Source of the DNA: Firmicutes bacterium UBA5388 | Lineage (GTDB): Bacteria > Bacillota > UBA4882 > UBA10575 | DNA length: 18,437 nucleotides | NCBI GenBank assembly: GCA_002409975.1 | Contig: DHOO01000061.1 | Location: 1-18,437, forward strand | Reading direction: 5' to 3' | In this document: in pieces, positions 7,071 through 15,471 of the stretch | Position numbering within the stretch: position 1 is the first letter of the stretch | How the letters are laid out: each line of letters begins with the position of its first letter | Made by a program: the position numbers and the translations under genes | Notes under the pieces: model-generated | Database searches by the model: none | The model's input: the letters and a program-made list of their open reading frames with translations, nothing else | Told to the model about the DNA's origin: nothing

Positions 7071-10069
7071 TGGCCAAGGTAAAGTTTGAAAGCATCACTC
7101 TCTCTGGTTTCGGTCCCTACCGGGAGACTGTCGAGTTCACTTTCTCTGAACGGCTAAATGTTCTGGTGGCGCCCAATGAAACCGGTAAGTCCACCTTGGT
7201 GGCGGGGGTGGGGGCGATTATCTTTGGAATTCCACAGACCACCGATGTGGCGGTCTTTGGACAAGCCCGCTTTCGGAATTGGGATCATCCGCTACGCTTT
7301 GAAGGAGAACTAATCTGTACCATCAATGGGGAGACTTTCCGCTTTCATCGGGATTTTAATAGTAATCAGGTTTCCTTAGCTCAGCGCCGGGGGGAAGAAT
7401 ATCGGGAAATAATAAGTGGAACGCATAATCCGCGCGCTCAAAGGCGGAATTTGCGCTATGAGGAAAAGATTAAAGCTTTGTTTGGTCTTGGTTCGCAGGA
7501 GATTTTTGAAGCGACGTTTTGTTTAACTCAACCTTTACCCGAAGGAGAAGAGATTGATGGGCGGGTACAAGAGTTGCTGTCCGGCACAGGCGCTAGCTTT
7601 AACCAAGCGACAGAGAAGTTGACGGAAGAACTAAGAACGGTTACCCGTTTTACGGGACGGCTGGGAGTAACGGCCAGGGATGCGGTTGACCCCAGAGAAT
7701 TAGAACTCCTGGCTGAACAGATCACCCAAACAAAACAGGAGATCGAAAAGGATCGGGAACTCGTTGATCAACTGGAAGCTTTTAGAAGTGACTTAGTTGA
7801 ACAGGAAAAGTTGAGAAAGGAAAAAGAGGAGGCGCTGACTGGGAAGGAAAGAATGTTGGCGCTGTGGTCTGAATGGAAGCGGCTGAAGGAAAGCTACACT
7901 TCAGCGCGGAAGGTATATAGCCAAATCAACCATGGTAAAGAGCGGGCCAAAGAATTATCTGCCGAGTTGAGGATGATTAACCAAGAAAAGGCCGCTTTTC
8001 CTTGGGGCTCAAGTTTACCGGCGGAGACCGCGGAGGTACTTAGTGAGCTTCAGTCCTTATCAGAGCAAAAAACAAAACTAACGACTGAGATTCGGACGTT
8101 AGAATCCCAACTTGCAAAGGACCAAAAGCTTGATAGCGTTCAGGCAGTACCGGAGCAAAAACAAGGGATCGACTGGGATGTTTTTGGCCCCGGAACAGTG
8201 TCAGTAATTAAAAGACGGCAAAGACAAACGGAAGAAGCCCTGGCTGACTGGGTAAATCTACAGGAAACTAAAGCCGCTTATCAAGAATGCCAACTCTTGC
8301 TTGAGGAGGAGTTTTCCCATTTTAGTGGCGCTGAGCAGGAGACGATAGAAACTTTAAAATCTTATACAGATCGTAAAGCGCGACTTGATGCTGCCTTGGA
8401 AAGCGCTTCCTTGAAACTGGAAAAAGCTAAAGAAGCATTAAAGAAAATTAATCGTCAGGGCAAATTCCGAAGAAGTTTAATCCTTGGTTCGGCGTTGATG
8501 GCGGGTATAGCTGCCTCATTGTTGAGAAGAGGGGGAGAAGGGGATTTTGTTTTACCTTTGGTTGCTTTCCTCGGCGGTGCGGGACTAGGGTATCTTTTGG
8601 GGAGGGTTCTTTTCCCGGTGGGCTCATTAGAACAGGTTCGCAATCATCTCAAAGAAAATGAGCGGAATATGGAACAAGCCTTGAAGGAAGTAGAGGACTT
8701 TGAAAGGTTAGCCAGACCCTTCGAAGCGGAGTTTGTCGATATCCCTGCTGCCTGCCGCCGCTGGGAGAAGTTTTCAGCTCAGCGGGAAGAGCTCTCTTTC
8801 CAATTACAAGAGTTTAGCCGTCGAGAATTAGGAGGATTCTCCGGGGAAGCGGAAAACTGCCCTTTGTCCGAAATGGATGGTAAAATTGGTGAACGATGGC
8901 TGGAACTATATGGTTTAGCAAGGGTAGTGGAACCGAAGGAGAGTTTTCAAGCATTAGGAGATCTGGTTAATTGGCTACGGGAGAAGCCCCCTCAGTGGTG
9001 GGAACAGCTGATCGATGAGGCTGAAGATTATGAAGAGCAAGTAAAAACAAGGACTGAGGCGAAAGCAAGAAGCGTGGCTAATCAGGAGTACTTAGAGAAG
9101 CGGCGGCAAGAGTTGGAGCAGTTAAAGAAGAAACAAGAAAGACTGGAGGAAAGGATCGCCGGGCTTTTAGATTATTCCGCAGGGGATTATGATCAGGCTA
9201 AGAGACTATGGGTGACGTGGAGGACTTTGGAGTCAAGAGCGGAAAAAACCAGTGAATCGATTAAAAATATCTTAGTGACCCAGCGCGTCGACTCTCTGGA
9301 AAAATTAGAGGAAAAAAGTGACGATGCTTCCCTCCAAGCGCAAGCAATTTATAGTGAATGGAAAAAATTAATTGATGATCATCCGGGGTTAACCGGGATC
9401 GAAGAAGCTGCTAATCCGGAGAAAATCGATGAAGATTATCGTGGGTTGCAACAGGAGGTTACACAGCGGAAGATAGAGTTCAAGAGAGTGGAAGAGGAGA
9501 TTCACCGTTTAAATACACAGATTGCCCGGGTGGAGGGGCAGGCGCCGGTAAACATTGCGGCGGCGGAAATAAGATTAAGGGAAATGGAAGAGCGTCAAGC
9601 TGAACTTGAACTGGTAAGCGCTGCCCTTACCTTGGCTTATCAGGAAATGACGTTGGCAATTAATGATTTCCAAAGTTCACACCGTCTGAGACTTGCTGAG
9701 GTAGCCTCCGGCTATTACCGGAACCTTACCGGATTAAACAACCGAGGAGTTGAGATTAGTGAGGACTTTCGAGTAGTTGTTAATATCGATGGCCGGTCAG
9801 TAGTCCCGGCGCAACTTAGCCACGGGGCGCGGGATCAACTTTATATCGCCTTGCGTTTGGCGATTGCTCAACTTCTCGCCGAGGAGACGATCTTACCGTT
9901 TATTTTTGACGACCCTTTTCTCAACTGTGATGAAGAGCGTTTAGCTAACATTCACTCCTCTTTAAGCAAACTTTCTGAAGAGCGACAGATCCTACTCTTA
10001 TCTCATCGAGACGACTTTTCATCGTGGGGAAAGGCGGTGGGGGTAAAAAAAGAAGATAGACTAGTGTAA
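7070..10069 (+). CDS. SbcC/YhaN-like SMC-type ATPase with mid-protein membrane hairpin
   Basis: This 999-residue protein has an ABC/SMC-type ATPase split over its ends. At the N-terminus are FGPYRETVEF and Walker A PNETGKST (residues about 35-42). At the C-terminus are the signature LSHGARDQL (from 916), Walker B ILPFIFDDPF (about 941-950) and the switch LLLSHRDDF. Between them are long charged coiled-coil stretches (about 190-460 and 525-890). In the middle, residues about 465-515 are two hydrophobic segments (SLILGSALMAGIAASLL and FVLPLVAFLGGAGLGYLLG) separated by RRGGEGD. There is no CxxC zinc hook, unlike canonical SbcC/Rad50. The central membrane hairpin is a feature I recall for the YhaN group, so YhaN-like fits better than SbcC. 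The ATG overlaps the stop of the phosphoesterase gene. Together they likely form a membrane-tethered DNA-end-processing complex. Confidence 0.88.
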   Translation: MAKVKFESITLSGFGPYRETVEFTFSERLNVLVAPNETGKSTLVAGVGAIIFGIPQTTDVAVFGQARFRNWDHPLRFEGELICTINGETFRFHRDFNSNQVSLAQRRGEEYREIISGTHNPRAQRRNLRYEEKIKALFGLGSQEIFEATFCLTQPLPEGEEIDGRVQELLSGTGASFNQATEKLTEELRTVTRFTGRLGVTARDAVDPRELELLAEQITQTKQEIEKDRELVDQLEAFRSDLVEQEKLRKEKEEALTGKERMLALWSEWKRLKESYTSARKVYSQINHGKERAKELSAELRMINQEKAAFPWGSSLPAETAEVLSELQSLSEQKTKLTTEIRTLESQLAKDQKLDSVQAVPEQKQGIDWDVFGPGTVSVIKRRQRQTEEALADWVNLQETKAAYQECQLLLEEEFSHFSGAEQETIETLKSYTDRKARLDAALESASLKLEKAKEALKKINRQGKFRRSLILGSALMAGIAASLLRRGGEGDFVLPLVAFLGGAGLGYLLGRVLFPVGSLEQVRNHLKENERNMEQALKEVEDFERLARPFEAEFVDIPAACRRWEKFSAQREELSFQLQEFSRRELGGFSGEAENCPLSEMDGKIGERWLELYGLARVVEPKESFQALGDLVNWLREKPPQWWEQLIDEAEDYEEQVKTRTEAKARSVANQEYLEKRRQELEQLKKKQERLEERIAGLLDYSAGDYDQAKRLWVTWRTLESRAEKTSESIKNILVTQRVDSLEKLEEKSDDASLQAQAIYSEWKKLIDDHPGLTGIEEAANPEKIDEDYRGLQQEVTQRKIEFKRVEEEIHRLNTQIARVEGQAPVNIAAAEIRLREMEERQAELELVSAALTLAYQEMTLAINDFQSSHRLRLAEVASGYYRNLTGLNNRGVEISEDFRVVVNIDGRSVVPAQLSHGARDQLYIALRLAIAQLLAEETILPFIFDDPFLNCDEERLANIHSSLSKLSEERQILLLSHRDDFSSWGKAVGVKKEDRLV

Positions 10070-10227
10070 TGCTGCTTAGGTACCTTATGAGACATATTTA
10101 TAAGAATTTAATTGTGAAACTAGCCGATTATAGAAAAGTTATTACTTTGGTTTCAGTAAAAAGAGCGTGGCAGACTTTTAAAGCAAAAAGCTAAAAGAAG
10201 GAATCTCTATAGATTAAGGATAATGAG

Positions 10228-10246
10228 ATAATGTAAAATACATTAT
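10228..10246 (+). promoter_or_regulatory. perfect 8-3-8 dyad, candidate operator
   Basis: ATAATGTA (10228-10235) and TACATTAT (10239-10246) form a perfect inverted repeat around AAA. It ends 7 bases before the GGAGG ribosome site of the radical SAM gene. It has no T tract, so it is not a terminator. It resembles a dimeric repressor site, but I do not match it to a known box (BirA, Fur and PerR boxes differ). Confidence 0.45.
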
Positions 10247-10251
10247 AGAAA

Positions 10252-11223
10252 TTGGAGGAAAAAACGATAGAGAAAATTTTTGCTAAGGTTAAAAATGGAA
10301 AGCCACTTGACAAGGAAGAGGCAGTATCACTATTGAAAATAAGGAATAATTCCAGTGATTTTTTTAAACTTATTTTACTTGCAAATGAAATGACACGTTC
10401 AGAGTTTAATAATAAGGGTTTTATATTTGCACAGATTGGTTTAAATGCTGCCCCTTGTCCTGTAGATTGTAAATTTTGTTCAATGGGTAAGAGCCATTAT
10501 GCCATGGATAGTATATGGGAAAAAGATGTTGATTCTGTATTATCAGAAGCTAAGTCTCTGATTAATGATGGGATCCATGATTTGTTCCTGATGACAACTG
10601 CTGATTATTCGATCGATCTCTTTTTAAAGATCGCAAGTCAAATTAAAGCCATTTTACCCAATAAGATCAGGTTGGTTGCAAACATAGGCGACTTTGATTA
10701 TGATGTAGCATTAAAACTTAAAGAAGTAGGATTTACGGGTGTATATCATATAAATCGTTTGAGAGAGGGAATTGATACAACTATTAGTCCCCAAATTAGG
10801 ATTAAAACTCTAGACTCAATAAAAAAGGCAGGTTTAGAGTTATACTATTGCATAGAACCTATTGGTCCGGAACATAATTATGAAGAAATTGCTGATGAAA
10901 TGTTACGAGCTAGAGACTATAATGTAGGAGTTATGGCCGTGATGAGAAGAATACCTGTTGAGGGTAGTCCTTTATATGAAAATGGTCAAATCTCGTCAGT
11001 TGAATTATCGAAAATTGCGGCGGTCACTAGAATTGTTACACGGCCACATAGGGCTATGAATGCGCATGAACCCATTCAAATGAGTTTAATCTGCGGTGTA
11101 AATCAATTATATGCCGAAGTAGGCGCTAATCCAAGAGATAATATATCAAATACTGAAAAAAGTCGTGGTTTAACAGTAGCTACTATTCGACAATTACTTA
11201 TTGATGCGGAATACGAAATATAA
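10252..11223 (+). CDS. BioB/HydE/HmdB-like radical SAM enzyme, substrate unknown
   Basis: This radical SAM protein has about 323 residues. The cluster motif CPVDCKFC (C69, C73, C76 from the TTG) has the CxxxCxxC spacing that binds the 4Fe-4S/SAM centre. GFIFAQIGLNAAPC before it and a TIM-barrel-like series after it (NIGDFDYDVALKLKEVGFTGVYHINR, YYCIEPIGPEH) resemble biotin synthase and its HydE/PylB/HmdB relatives. The C-terminal part (LICGVNQLYAEVGANPRDN) looks like the BATS region. No biotin, hydrogenase or pyrrolysine genes are nearby, so the substrate is open. The start is odd: TTG 10252 has no ribosome site upstream, while a strong GGAGG (10254-10258) points at an ATA codon at 10267 in the same frame. 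Base composition is visibly more AT-rich than the nuclease operon before it, suggesting separate acquisition. A dyad precedes it. Confidence 0.8.
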   Translation: MEEKTIEKIFAKVKNGKPLDKEEAVSLLKIRNNSSDFFKLILLANEMTRSEFNNKGFIFAQIGLNAAPCPVDCKFCSMGKSHYAMDSIWEKDVDSVLSEAKSLINDGIHDLFLMTTADYSIDLFLKIASQIKAILPNKIRLVANIGDFDYDVALKLKEVGFTGVYHINRLREGIDTTISPQIRIKTLDSIKKAGLELYYCIEPIGPEHNYEEIADEMLRARDYNVGVMAVMRRIPVEGSPLYENGQISSVELSKIAAVTRIVTRPHRAMNAHEPIQMSLICGVNQLYAEVGANPRDNISNTEKSRGLTVATIRQLLIDAEYEI

Positions 11224-11305
11224 TTTTCGGTTCATTATCTTGACCGCTTCGGTACAGAAGAACGGCATGTTGGAGTCTGTCGGCGGAGGCTCTGCATTTA
11301 TGCAT

Positions 11306-11337
11306 AAGAAAAAACCCTTCACAAGAGTGAAGGGTTT
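11306..11337 (-). terminator. intrinsic terminator of the zinc-ribbon gene
   Basis: AAACCCTTCAC (11312-11322) and GTGAAGGGTTT (11327-11337) form a perfect 11-bp stem with an AAGA loop. On the minus strand the stem runs into TTTTTTCTT, so it terminates the leftward gene. On the plus strand only a broken T run follows, so it may work weakly for the convergent radical SAM gene as well. Confidence 0.88.
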
Positions 11338-11354
11338 AGATTTCAAGTTGTCGA

Positions 11355-11657
11355 TTAATATCTGCTTCTCTTCTGAGCGTAGCAGTCTCGGCAGTAAACC
11401 GGACGATCACCGCTGGGCTGAAAAGGCACCTGGGTAGTAGCGCCGCAAGATGCGCAAACGGCATCATGCATTTCGCGAGGGCCTCTGGAACCGAATCGGC
11501 CAGAACCGCTATTTCTTTGTTTTCTCTCGGCCCGACATTGGGGGCAGCGGCCAGGTTCATTGGTGAACCCCTTTTCGGCAAAGAACTCTTGTTCAGAAGC
11601 TTTGAAAACGAAATCGGCTCCACAGTCGCGACAAACTAAAGTTTTGTCTTGGTACAT
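11355..11657 (-). CDS. double zinc-ribbon protein
   Basis: This is a 100-residue protein with two four-cysteine zinc-binding modules. The first uses C9, C12, C38 and C41 (LVCRDCGADF ... GRCPQC) and matches the short zinc-ribbon domain that begins YQDKTLVC in many Bacillota and Chloroflexota. The second uses C68, C71, C89 and C92 (VCASCGATTQVPF ... YCRDCY). A Gly/Ser/Arg linker of about 25 residues joins them. I chose the ATG at 11657 because AGGAGG stands 6-7 bases upstream on the minus strand; an in-frame ATG farther up lacks that. It has its own promoter (about 11792-11820) and terminator, so it is likely a monocistronic gene. The basic, ribbon-rich composition suggests nucleic acid or ribosome contact, but the function of this family is not established. 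Confidence 0.88.
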   Translation of the reverse strand: MYQDKTLVCRDCGADFVFKASEQEFFAEKGFTNEPGRCPQCRAERKQRNSGSGRFGSRGPREMHDAVCASCGATTQVPFQPSGDRPVYCRDCYAQKRSRY

Positions 11658-11791
11658 AGAAATCCTCCTCATCATTATTGCCCGGAACGGTTTAGGATAA
11701 AACTCTTATTTTTCCCTGATCTGGATTCAGAGGCAATAACTATGAGAAGGGATAAATAATGTAATCACTAAACTTTCACTGGAGCAACTGT

Positions 11792-11820
11792 ATTATAACA
11801 CTGGTGTGAAAAATTGTAAA
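11792..11820 (-). promoter_or_regulatory. consensus sigma-A promoter for the zinc-ribbon gene
   Basis: Read on the minus strand, TTTACA (11820-11815) and a perfect TATAAT (11797-11792) are 17 bases apart. Transcription would start near 11785, giving a leader of about 128 bases before the ATG at 11657. No known riboswitch signature was seen in that leader. Confidence 0.75.
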
Positions 11821-11833
11821 GAATAAATCGGCT

Positions 11834-11862
11834 CCGTAAAACAGACCTTTTGCGGTCTACGG
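11834..11862 (-). terminator. possible weak terminator of the uracil-DNA glycosylase gene
   Basis: On the minus strand AGACC-GCAAAA-GGTCT forms a short stem followed by GTTTTA, with an outer CCGT/ACGG pairing as an alternative. It lies about 116 bases after the glycosylase stop and just before the zinc-ribbon promoter. The rest of 11658-11977 holds that promoter and its leader; I see no gene there. Confidence 0.35.
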
Positions 11863-11977
11863 GAATAGAATAATTACCTTAGGCTTGAATTTGAACCAAT
11901 CTGGAAAAATACTTATGCTTAACGATTCACCTGGCTTTGATTTACATCACTTTCCTTAACTTTTGAGATAGCTTAAA

Positions 11978-12571
11978 TTAGCAGTAAGGGGAGTAATGTT
12001 TAGGGTCGACCAATTCCCGATATTTTTTAACGATCTCCTGAATGTCTTCCCAGACAGCAGGTTTTCGTCTTGGATCCCGCAACAAGGCAGCAGGATGAAA
12101 GGTCGGCATATAAAGAATACCCTCCTGTTCTTGCCATTTACCCCTTAATTTAGTAATACCTTCCGTACTTTGTAAAACGGAACGAAGAGCAGTTGCTCCC
12201 AACAACAAAATAATCTTGGGTTGTAAGATCTGAATTTGCTCATGAAGATAGGGAAGACAAGCAGCGCTTTCTTCAGTTGAAGGAAGGCGGTTGCCGGGAG
12301 GACGACACTTTACGACATTAGCAATATAAGCATTGTCTTCGCGCTTAAACCCTCCGGCGGCTAAAATTTTATCTAATAATTGACCGGCAGCGCCAACAAA
12401 CGGCCGACCCAGGCGGTCTTCATCGGCCCCCGGTCCTTCTCCGATTACCATTAGACCGGGCTGACCTTCACCAAAGACTACTTGTTGGCATCCGGCTCTT
12501 AACCGACAGGCTTGGCAGGATAAAACCTTCGCTTTTAGCTCGTCAAGTTGTGCTGTTATCTGATCGGACAT
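11978..12571 (-). CDS. family 4 uracil-DNA glycosylase (Fe-S type)
   Basis: This enzyme removes uracil from DNA at the first step of base excision repair. It has 197 residues, typical of family 4. Four cysteines fit the 4Fe-4S cluster ligands: C19 and C22 (SCQACR), C89 (VVKCRPPGNR) and C105 (AACLPYL). The active-site motif GEGPGADEDRLGRPFVGAAGQLLD covers residues about 44-67, and the second motif is the histidine in TFHPAALLR (H158). The ATG at 12571 has GGAGGTG upstream on the minus strand. It is divergent from the rRNA methyltransferase gene across 138 bases that hold both promoters. Family assignment is secure. The same fold is sometimes annotated as a phage polymerase-related domain, but the cysteine set marks a true UDG4. 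Confidence 0.93.
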   Translation of the reverse strand: MSDQITAQLDELKAKVLSCQACRLRAGCQQVVFGEGQPGLMVIGEGPGADEDRLGRPFVGAAGQLLDKILAAGGFKREDNAYIANVVKCRPPGNRLPSTEESAACLPYLHEQIQILQPKIILLLGATALRSVLQSTEGITKLRGKWQEQEGILYMPTFHPAALLRDPRRKPAVWEDIQEIVKKYRELVDPKHYSPYC

Positions 12572-12649
12572 GAAAACACCTCCGGTAAAAAATCGGCTTT
12601 AAGTTTAATTCCGCAGAGGAGAGTGGAAACCTTCTTCGATTATTGTCTT

Positions 12650-12678
12650 TTGACCGGTTTTTATGATATCTTTATAAG
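12650..12678 (+). promoter_or_regulatory. sigma-A promoter of the rRNA methyltransferase gene
   Basis: TTGACC (12650-12655) and TATAAG (12673-12678) are separated by exactly 17 bases and lie about 30 bases upstream of the ATG at 12710. Confidence 0.75.
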
Positions 12679-12686
12679 TAAAGCAA
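12658..12686 (-). promoter_or_regulatory. possible divergent promoter for the glycosylase gene
   Basis: On the minus strand TTGCTT (12686-12681) and TAAAAA (12663-12658) are 17 bases apart. It almost completely overlaps the rightward promoter, so the two would compete for polymerase. The -10 element is poor. Confidence 0.28.
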
Positions 12687-12709
12687 TTTAGGGTGTGGAG
12701 GAATCGATC

Positions 12710-14089
12710 ATGGCTCAAACACAACAAATCCCGGTAAAAGTGGGAGAAGAAATAACTGTTGAGATTAATGGTTATGCCACGCAAGGTGAGGGTGTAGGAA
12801 GATATAAAGGTTTTACGATTTTTGTTCCTAACAGTTTAGACGGGGAGACTGTTCTAACCAGAATAGAGATGGTGAAGAAGAATTATGCCCGAGGGGAATT
12901 AGTCCTTGTGCTTAAAGATGCGCCCCAGCGGGTGGAACCGGCTTGTTCGCTTTATGCTTTATGTGGTGGCTGTCAGCTCTTGCATTTAAATTATCAAGGA
13001 CAGCTGGAATTTAAACGTCAACGGTTAATTGATGTCTTGGAACGCCTGGGAGGATTTAAGGGGGTAGAGGTTCATCCAGTAATTGGGATGCCCGAGCCTT
13101 GGAAGTACCGGAATAAGGTCCAGTATCCGTTTGCCATCAATGATGAAGGAAAGGTAGTGATCGGTTGCTACCAACAGGGTACCCATGATGTGGTGGATAC
13201 TGGGGAATGCCTCATTCAGCATGACTTAAACAGCAGAATTATGAATCGAGTTCGCGAATTAACTCAGGGGATGGGAATCTCAGTCTATGATGAAAAAACC
13301 GGTCAAGGGCTTCTCCGTTATGTATTGGTCAAAAACGGTTTTGAATCCGGAGAGGCCATGGTCGTTCTGGTAACCAGTAGTCCCGAGTTTCCAGAAGGGA
13401 AAGAGTTAGCGCGGATGCTGGCGACCGGGTTTCCGGAACTCAAGAGTGTGGTCCAGAATATTAATACGAGTGGCGGGAATGTAGTGCTTGGTGACCGTAA
13501 CAAGATTCTTTATGGGGAAGAGGGGATTATCGACCGGCTAGGAGACTTGGAATTTAAGATTTCCGCTACTTCCTTCTTTCAAGTTAACCCGGCTCAAACT
13601 AAGATTTTATACCAGAAAGCGTTGGAATATGCCAGTCTGACTGGGAAAGAAAGAGTACTTGACGCCTATTGCGGAGTGGGAACTCTTACCCTCTTTTTAG
13701 CTAAGAAAGCGAAGGAGGTATATGGGATCGAAGTTATCCCCGAAGCGATCGAAGATGCTGAGGAGAATGCCATCAGAAACCAAGCAAAAAATGTCACCTT
13801 TGTGATGGGCGCCACCGAAGATGTTCTCCCCAAACTAGTTAATATTGGGATCGATTTTGATGTCGCCGTCGTTGATCCCCCGCGCAGCGGTTGCGAAGAA
13901 AGAGTTCTCCAAACCTTCGTCCAAGTGCAAGTGGAGCGAATTGTATATGTCAGTTGTAACCCCAGCACCCTAGCGCGGGATTTAAAGTTCTTAGTGAATA
14001 GGGGCTATGAGATCAAGGAGATCCAGCCGATTGATATGTTTCCCCATACTTACCACGTGGAGTGTGTTGCCTTGATAACAAGGAAATGA
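12710..14089 (+). CDS. rlmD: 23S rRNA (uracil-5-)-methyltransferase, RlmD/RlmCD (RumA) family
   Basis: This enzyme transfers a methyl group from SAM to C5 of a uridine in 23S rRNA (U1939, and U747 as well in the Bacillus RlmCD enzyme). It has 459 residues, the family's usual length. Residues about 7-70 are a TRAM RNA-binding domain. Iron-sulfur ligands C79, C85 and C88 (CSLYALCGGC) and C167 (TGECLIQ) are all present. SAM-binding motif VLDAYCGVGTLTLF is followed by VVDPPRSGCEE and the catalytic cysteine C416 in YVSCNPSTLARDL; HVECVALI closes the domain. I chose ATG 12710 with GGAGGAA upstream; the earlier GTG at 12695 overlaps that site. Its promoter is at 12650-12678. Whether it modifies one or two positions cannot be told from sequence. 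No damage is seen. Confidence 0.93.
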   Translation: MAQTQQIPVKVGEEITVEINGYATQGEGVGRYKGFTIFVPNSLDGETVLTRIEMVKKNYARGELVLVLKDAPQRVEPACSLYALCGGCQLLHLNYQGQLEFKRQRLIDVLERLGGFKGVEVHPVIGMPEPWKYRNKVQYPFAINDEGKVVIGCYQQGTHDVVDTGECLIQHDLNSRIMNRVRELTQGMGISVYDEKTGQGLLRYVLVKNGFESGEAMVVLVTSSPEFPEGKELARMLATGFPELKSVVQNINTSGGNVVLGDRNKILYGEEGIIDRLGDLEFKISATSFFQVNPAQTKILYQKALEYASLTGKERVLDAYCGVGTLTLFLAKKAKEVYGIEVIPEAIEDAEENAIRNQAKNVTFVMGATEDVLPKLVNIGIDFDVAVVDPPRSGCEERVLQTFVQVQVERIVYVSCNPSTLARDLKFLVNRGYEIKEIQPIDMFPHTYHVECVALITRK

Positions 14090-14168
14090 AGTCGGGAAAA
14101 CCTTGAAAACACTACATTTTTAAAATAGAAGTAAATCTATCTGTACGCATAAATAAGGAATGGGTAAA

Positions 14169-15236
14169 ATGATAATCAATATATTAAGTATTATCACCTT
14201 GGCAATATTATTGCGATGGATATCTTCGGATATTATGATCGAAAAAATAAAAAAGAAACATTTCATATATTGCGTCATACTAACCATGATCATTACTGTA
14301 GCAGAACTGGGGTGCTCTTTAACGGATAACTCTATTCCAGAGAATAGGTGGCTAAGCATTTTTTTCAATCTGATTGGCTTTTCGTTAACACCCTTTGTTT
14401 TCCTCGCGGAATCGAATTTTTACCATTCCGAAAAAAATATTTTGTATTATGTACCACCGATTATCAATTTAATGATGACGATAGCGTCTCCTTATTTCGG
14501 CTGGATTTTCTTTGTAGCAGAAGACTGTTCTTATCATCGGGGTCGATTCTTTGTTGTTTATTTAATTATATTTCTTTATTCTGTCATATTTTCACTGGGA
14601 AAGAAATTACATGCTTCCAGAAACTATCCGGCCTATTTCCGGAAAAGGATTATCGAGAGTGGTATCGTTATGTTTATCGGCATCATGATTCAGGTTGTTT
14701 TCCCTCAATATCATACAACCTGGATGATGATTGCATTCCATCTGGTTTTATATTATGCTCTTTCCTGTGAAATGAGCAGCCTGATGGATGGGCTGACGGG
14801 ATTGTTAAACAGGGCAGCTTTTAATAAAGAAATGGAACATTTAAAGCTATCTACAAAACGAACCACCGTACTTTTTATGATTGACATAAATGATTTCAAG
14901 GACATTAATGATGCAAAAGGTCATACTTTTGGTGATTACTATCTTAAGGAAATTGGAAAAATATTAGAAATGGTGTTTTCCTTTAATGCACAGATATTTC
15001 GCTTTGGTGGAGATGAGTTCAGTGTAATTTTATCAATGAAACCAGATGACAGTATGGACTATGCTGGCAAATTGGATTCTATAATCAAGAGTAGGCAAAT
15101 AGAGGATGCAGATTTTCCAGATGTTGCGGTGGGTTATTCTATTTTTGAAGCCGATATAAATGCCTGGGATACAATTAATCTGGCTGACAATAATATGTAT
15201 AAAAATAAGAGGACCAAGGAAAATCGTAATTTATGA
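14169..15236 (+). CDS. membrane-bound GGDEF diguanylate cyclase
   Basis: This enzyme is predicted to make cyclic di-GMP from two GTP. From the chosen ATG it has 355 residues. About 200 N-terminal residues contain six or so hydrophobic segments separated by short charged loops, a membrane sensor of no family I recognise. The C-terminal GGDEF domain starts at DGLTGLLNR; substrate-binding MIDINDFKDIND follows, and the catalytic motif FGGDEF has GGDEF at 280-284, so activity is expected. The RxxD product-inhibition site normally found just before the motif is absent (FNAQIFRF). There is no EAL domain. ATG 14169 has AAGGA 9 bases upstream; ATG 14160 is possible but directly abuts that site. The sequence is AT-richer than the rRNA methyltransferase gene before it. 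No c-di-GMP effector is visible nearby. Confidence 0.87.
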   Translation: MIINILSIITLAILLRWISSDIMIEKIKKKHFIYCVILTMIITVAELGCSLTDNSIPENRWLSIFFNLIGFSLTPFVFLAESNFYHSEKNILYYVPPIINLMMTIASPYFGWIFFVAEDCSYHRGRFFVVYLIIFLYSVIFSLGKKLHASRNYPAYFRKRIIESGIVMFIGIMIQVVFPQYHTTWMMIAFHLVLYYALSCEMSSLMDGLTGLLNRAAFNKEMEHLKLSTKRTTVLFMIDINDFKDINDAKGHTFGDYYLKEIGKILEMVFSFNAQIFRFGGDEFSVILSMKPDDSMDYAGKLDSIIKSRQIEDADFPDVAVGYSIFEADINAWDTINLADNNMYKNKRTKENRNL

Positions 15237-15471
15237 AATAACACCAGCATGAAAAAAGAAATGAAGATTTAGAGAAATACCTTGTTTTAAAATATTCTGA
15301 ATTTGTATCTTTGAACTGTTTTGGATTGTTTTCTCTAATACTACAAATTTCCTGCTTCGGAAGAATTAAATAGGGGATGGCTTCTTTGGGAGTTTAAATG
15401 CTCTCTACTTTAATTGTAACATACAAAAAATAACAAAATGCAGACTAACGACTAATGCACCTATGCGTTAA

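Noticed and set aside
11201..11437. Open frame overlapping the end of the radical SAM gene on the plus strand
   Set aside because: It runs through the terminator hairpin and antisense to the zinc-ribbon gene, whose cysteine pattern, ribosome site and promoter show the minus strand is the coding one.
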